Under the pieces are notes generated by a model. The model saw only the letters and a program-made list of their open reading frames with translations. It searched no databases and had not been told where the DNA came from. A stretch of 64,000 nt of DNA from Juglans regia (taxonomy: Eukaryota; Streptophyta; Magnoliopsida; Fagales; Juglandaceae). Below, piece after piece: positions 59,576 through 64,000 of the stretch. Positions within the stretch are counted from its first letter, which is position 1. The number at the start of each line of letters is the position of its first letter. Position numbers and translations under genes: made by a program. The stretch lies in the NCBI RefSeq assembly GCF_001411555.2, contig NC_049901.1, forward strand, positions 39,216,964 through 39,280,963, written 5' to 3'.

Positions 59576-59587
59576 TAAATTCATCGA

Positions 59588-59623
59588 TTTTTTGGGACGA
59601 AATTTAAATTTCGTCCCAAAAAA
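59588..59623. repeat. Perfect 36-bp palindrome, right CACTA end
   Basis: TTTTTTGGGACGAAATTT is followed by its exact reverse complement. Further GGGACGAA and TTTCGTCCC copies run to 59670. Confidence 0.9.
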
Positions 59624-59743
59624 TGACTTTTAGGGACGAAAAAGATTTCGTCCCTAAATAATTTCGTCCCAAAATCTCAAATTTGTTGTAGTGTGATGAT
59701 ATAAGCTGGGTCATGCTCACTCACTACTAGATAAATAAGTTTT

Positions 59744-59916
59744 GAGAAATGATACTTGCAGTTATAAGTGTGCAAGTATCGTGAAGTCGCTTTAAAAAAA
59801 GTAAATAAATATGAGACCTACATGAAAATAAATTAATTTTTTAAGAATGGATCTCACTCTTTTTCAAAACGATTATATGGTACTTACATACTTTACGACT
59901 ATATATAGCATTAATC
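59744..59916. mobile_element. Mutator-type MITE, 173 bp, copy 4
   Basis: It begins GAGAAATGATACTTGCAG and ends TATATAGCATTAATC. Perfect 9-bp flanks ATAAGTTTT lie at 59735-59743 and 59917-59925. It inserted only about 50 bp outside the right CACTA end. Confidence 0.88.
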
Positions 59917-59925
59917 ATAAGTTTT

Positions 59926-60956
59926 ATATCCGAAATCCAACTCAACCTCGTGCCACGTTTCAATCATTTGGTCTCCAGCCTCATGCACAATTATACCAAA
60001 ACAGTAAATACTTCCTCTTTAATTGGCAGGCGTCATTGATCAGCTCATATATATAAACTTGCATGATCTTTTCTCTTATATATGTAGTCATGATTTGAGT
60101 TCTTCGAGTAATTACCAACAATTTTGGTTGTCCAATATTATGCATATGTGGTTTTGTTCATTTTTTAATGGGAATGATTATTCTAAATTTCTAATTACTG
60201 TTCCAATAAGTATAAATTATTCTTAACATTAATGATTAAGTACTATAAAATATTTTATAGTTCCAACTGGCCTGTGCGGCCAACGTCACGTTTACATTGC
60301 ATGACATATAACATTAATTTCTTATTTACCTTATAAATTTTGTTAATAAATTTTGCTTAATTGTATTCTTAAATTAAATTATAATAAAAGTTTCTCTAAA
60401 CATATCATGTAATGAAAAAATTCACTAAAATATATTCTTAAAAGTGATTAAATTGATAAATAAAAAAAAATTAAATATTCATACATTTAACCAAATGAAT
60501 ATTTATAGTATATTTTTTTATGATATTAAAGAATTTAGAGGATATTTGAGAATCTTTATAGTTTTATTTGAAATTTATTGTTTATTGGATTTTGGGAATG
60601 GAGAAAGGAAAAATTGAATAAAATATTTTTATAAATAAGTTTTATATTGACATATGTGAAAGTAGATTGATAAAGTTAAAAAATTATTTAAAAACAATTT
60701 CTTAATAGAAGTTTTTGTAATGATTGAATAAAAAGTTTAAATAGAAATTATTTTTATGATCACTAGAAGAAATTTGGTTTGAAATATTAAGTTTTATTTT
60801 TTAATAAAAAAAATTACAAAAATCTTGAAAAAGATTTGTAACCAATTAACCTTAGTTTTGCAAAATTTGTCAACTCAATCTTATTGTTGACAGCTAATTA
60901 GTGAAAGCAAATTAAGATGAGTAAAATTTTTTTCAATAAAGTGAAAGCGAATTTAA
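59926..60956. other. AT-rich spacer, nothing recognised
   Basis: Short open frames only. No repeat ends could be paired. Confidence 0.4.
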
Positions 60957-61142
60957 GGACTCGTTTGGATAGTGAGATGTGATAAAAATTAAATAAAATA
61001 TTATTTTTAATATTATTTTTGTTTTAATATTTAAAAAAATAAAGTTGAATTGTTTATTAGACTTTGTGTGGAAATTTAAAAAAGTTATAATGATGAGATG
61101 AGATGAAGTAAGGTGAAATGGTTTCTGTATCCAAACGAGCTC
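60957..61142. mobile_element. Tourist-like MITE, 186 bp
   Basis: The start GGACTCGTTTGGATAGTGAG pairs with the end GTATCCAAACGAGCTC. Both flanks are TAA. The interior has the family's TTGAATTGTTTATTAGACTTTGTGTGGAAATTT block (61043-61075). Confidence 0.8.
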
Positions 61143-63805
61143 TAAATTAGATAGATATGCATGTTTATCTATTTCTCGGAAGGATTTTCTACCATAGATA
61201 TTATTATTAATTGTCTATGTTAATATTAATGTAGAAGTTGGTCAATACAAATTACCAAACATTCTGTCTTCATCTACGCCTAATTAAGCTGCAATGATTT
61301 GAACGTCAACATGGCCCATGAAATTAAACTTCCAATCTTTTGAATGATCGACAAGTACTACACGCTAGTAAAAAAAAAAAAAAAAAAGTCATGCAGCTAA
61401 ATTATATATGGACAATGATCATGGTTTTACATTTTTCAAAGTTATAAGGGCTTTCATGTTATATATTGATCAAATCACTTTCAATAACGACAATAGAAAT
61501 TGATCCACTTAATAACTATTTTACTACTCCGTATCAAATGAATGGTAGTTTTATAAAATTGAAATTCATTTTATAATTAATGAAGTTAAGTGACTTGCTT
61601 GCATGGCTGATTTTATAGTAGATTGTAAAGTAGTTGTAGATATATTATTACCCCAAGATCTCTCTCTTGATCAATCATTAAGAAATTAATATGATTGTTA
61701 ACAAAAATTCTATTTACAAGTTAATTTATTGATGAGCCAAATAACTCATCATTGATGTATTATAAGCTGCATTCCGCATGATCAGCTAGCACAAGAAACA
61801 TTTTGAGAATTTTAGAAAGGGCGTTGCATTTATAATGGTAGTGGCAAAACTTAAGTCAATATATAGATTGTTGTTAGGAGAGGAGCTAGTAGAAGAAAGA
61901 TCAATAAACATGATATAAAACTAATTAAACAATATGAAAGATTCATGTTTATCTTTAATATATATATATATATATATATTGTACCGATTAGATTATAAAT
62001 GGATGCCCATAGCTAACACGTTGGGATCGAGATCCATCGACTCTGACGTCTATCAACATCTCTCAATCTATGAATATAATTGTGATAAGATCATCATGAT
62101 TAATACTAATTAATTAAAGCATGATCGATAAAAATTAATTAATTGGGTATTTTAATAGCCGGTGGGTGCATGCAAGCTATTTAATTTGCTCTTCCCTAAT
62201 TAAATTCTTAGATCGATGGCCAAGTCTAATAATAATAAATAAATAACGTCCATTCATATAATATATAAGCATTTAACACATCACTTATTATGAGACCCAC
62301 TATAATTTAAAAAAAGTTAAAAATATTATCAATATTTTTTAGCACAATTGATGTGAAAATCTCCACATTATATTGGGTACATAAAAAAGAAGGCTTACAT
62401 ATAGATTTTTCCTTATTATAAGGATAAAAATTTCTAATAATTTTTTGGTTCAAATACTATATATATTGTATTAATTCAGAGATAGATATGTGTCTGTTGT
62501 AGATCCTACAACATTAAATTCTACGTACCCGCAAAAATCCCAGTATTATTAGTATTTGTGTTTGGTCTCAAAAAATTTAAAATATATGTATATAACTGAT
62601 CTTAACTATCAAAAAATATATACTAATAACAGCAATACTAAAAGTAATATTTAATAATCATGATGATCAATAACAATTATAGTATATTATATGTTGTTTA
62701 CACAAATTAAAATAAAGCATATATCTTTGTTTGTTAAAATTCAAAATATGAGCTCCAATCTCATAAAAAGGTGCTGGATATTGATATTTATTAAATAATT
62801 TAATATTCCAAAAAGTAACAAACTCTATACATACATACATGATGTACAGTTTTTATAAAATAATTAATGTTTAATCTTTTTCTATTTTCTTTTTAGCACC
62901 TTCAAGTATTTCCTTTAGTACTTCAACACTCTCTCTCTAAATTTCTTTTGGGTCAAACCTCGGGGGGCAAAGGCCCCCTTAATTTGGCCTCGTCCTTGGC
63001 CGTTGGTAATTTAACATTTAGCTCATAAGCTAAATTAATGTTATATTAACGAATTATAGTTGTAGCGATTAAAGTAATAAATTCTATTATTAAAAAAAGT
63101 TATTTGGTAATTCTATATCTAAAACATTTTTAAATATGTTACATTTATTTAAAAATAAATTGGGAAAGTACTTTTTAAGCTAAGGTACAAAATGACATAA
63201 AAGGTCATTCGAATAACAACGAAAATAGTCTAATAGGATTTTCAGTAAGTATAATGAAAAAAAAAAAAAAAAACCCTTCATGATGCGTAAGTGAAAAATA
63301 ATTCATTCGTGTATTTTCACAAATAAGAAAGGGTAAAGTGGTAATTATTTAAAAATTGTATGGATAATTTCACTCAACGACAGTCTCCTTTAAAATTGTA
63401 ACTAAGTTCCGCATTATCCGGAAAGGAATGTTTGAGGAAAATCGTCAAAATTATCTTTTTTCTCAAAGGTAATTTTTAACTTATTTGAGATTAAAAAATA
63501 TTTTAATACGTAGCACTTATAAACAATTTTATCTTATAATTAAAGAGTTTTTAAAATTATTTAAGCACTTTTTAATACACCTAACGGAACCCCAAATATT
63601 CATTTTTAAGTTTATAACGCGCCAAACTAAGAAATTGAGATTTTCCTCGATTTGTATAAAAATTAATGCTATTCATCATCCCATAATGTGGCATTTGATA
63701 ATTGGAGATTGAATAAATAGTCTCCTATCATCTAATGTCACATTATGAGATAATGATATGTTGAGAATATAATGAGAAAAATGATGACGAATAGATTTAC
63801 TCGTG
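61143..63805. other. AT-rich spacer, upstream of the last gene
   Basis: Poly-A runs at 61372-61386 and 63257-63272, a (TA)n run at 61958-61978, and a transposon-like end GGCAAAGGCCCCC then GGCCTCGTCCTTGGC (62965-63000). No gene is visible. The last few hundred bases should include the promoter of the gene starting at 63897. Confidence 0.4.
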
Positions 63806-63813
63806 TATAAAAG
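63806..63813 (+). promoter_or_regulatory. TATA box
   Basis: TATAAAAG lies 91 bases upstream of the ATG at 63897, a suitable distance for a plant core promoter with a leader of about 60 bases. Confidence 0.6.
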
Positions 63814-63896
63814 ACCATGCCATTGCACCAAGTTGGTACACAAGCCAACTTCTCTGTTCTTTTCCAAACCTCTGGCGCTTTGTGATAGACAATTCA

Positions 63897-64000
63897 ATGG
63901 CCAATATGGACAAGGAGATCATGCCTCTAGGTACCTTAGAGCGACCTCTTAAGGGTAAGCCGGGCTTGTTAAGTACCATGTCCGACGCCGAGATAAAGAA
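63897..64000 (+). CDS. Start of an unidentified gene, partial (34 codons)
   Basis: After the TATA box and a C/T-containing leader, an open frame starts MANMDKEIMPLGTLERPLKG and runs to the window end without a stop. Codon use looks like real coding sequence and the base composition turns markedly less AT-rich here. I do not recognise the protein. An alternative start is the ATG three codons later. The rest lies outside the window. Confidence 0.5.
   Translation, partial: MANMDKEIMPLGTLERPLKGKPGLLSTMSDAEIK

Larger units (their letters stand above)
48505..59693 (-). mobile_element. CACTA (En/Spm) transposon, complete, 11,189 bp
   Basis: The left end is CACTACAACAGAAAG (48505) and the right end is TTTGTTGTAGTG (to 59693). 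The first ten bases are perfect inverted repeats. The flanking 3-mers are both TGA (48502-48504 and 59694-59696), the expected duplication. Inside are three genes with frames open at every traced junction: 49217-50743 (-), 50814-54390 (-) and 57816-59051 (+). GGGACGAAATTTCGTCCC-type palindromes mark both ends, and GTTCGAA repeats fill the subterminal and intergenic DNA. Intact ends, duplication and frames suggest recent, possibly autonomous insertion. Confidence 0.95.

Noticed and set aside
38503..63000. CAGGGACGAAGCC at 38503 and GGCCTCGTCCTTGGC at 63000 as ends of one giant 24-kb transposon
   Set aside because: The flanks share no target duplication, the matches are short, and the span would include unrelated host and transposon sequence. 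They are more likely two separate fragments.

Overview
The window is nuclear DNA of a woody eudicot. It has spliced genes with GT-AG introns, AT-rich spacers and dense nested plant transposons. Fagales (a walnut or hickory relative) is a guess from the general look of the MITEs and cannot be shown here. No tRNA, rRNA or CRISPR array was found.

Host genes are few. (1) 13630-19182 (+) is an IST1-like ESCRT-III regulator gene; six exons were traced, encoding 665 aa. (2) 23092-26595 (-) is a Rab5-type (RABF2) GTPase; seven exons were traced, encoding 200 aa and ending in CCSA. Both act on endosomes and multivesicular bodies. (3) 33308-33556 (+) is a small intronless gene with a cysteine-containing CLCSPTTH motif. 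(4) 63897-64000 (+) is the start of a gene behind a TATA box, cut by the window end.

From left to right: a decayed Copia gag-pol (1-1230) with an 83-bp triple tandem repeat beside it; a probable 5.9-kb hAT transposon (1917-7843) with a decayed transposase and a broken piece of a host GT4 glycosyltransferase gene; MITE-rich spacer; the IST1-like gene with a long hairpin and a tiny LINE tail in an intron; a GC-rich TIR element (19836-20690); the Rab5 gene with LINE insertions, one at a splice donor; a tandem set of broken gene pieces (ZML/TIFY-CCT, Copia gag, PBP1/KIC-like) at 30765-31921; the small gene; a retroposed 854-bp segment; a 402-bp hAT; a Ty3/gypsy relic (39010-43400); a DUF247 pseudogene (47550-48194); and a complete-looking CACTA transposon (48505-59693).

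The CACTA element is the most remarkable item. It is 11,189 bp, has 10-bp perfect terminal repeats and a perfect TGA target duplication, and carries three genes whose reading frames stay open across every junction I traced: a 1131-aa TNPD-type transposase, a 368-aa Transposase_24-like coiled-coil protein, and a divergent 411-aa 'putative plant transposon protein'. About 40 copies of GTTCGAA, often inside the 10-bp palindrome CGTTCGAACG, fill its subterminal and intergenic DNA and are almost absent from its coding exons. This looks like a dispersed, CpG-rich binding-site array for one of its own proteins.

Four copies of a MITE of 170-173 bp with 9-bp duplications (Mutator type) and at least six Tourist-like MITEs with TWA duplications were resolved to their ends.
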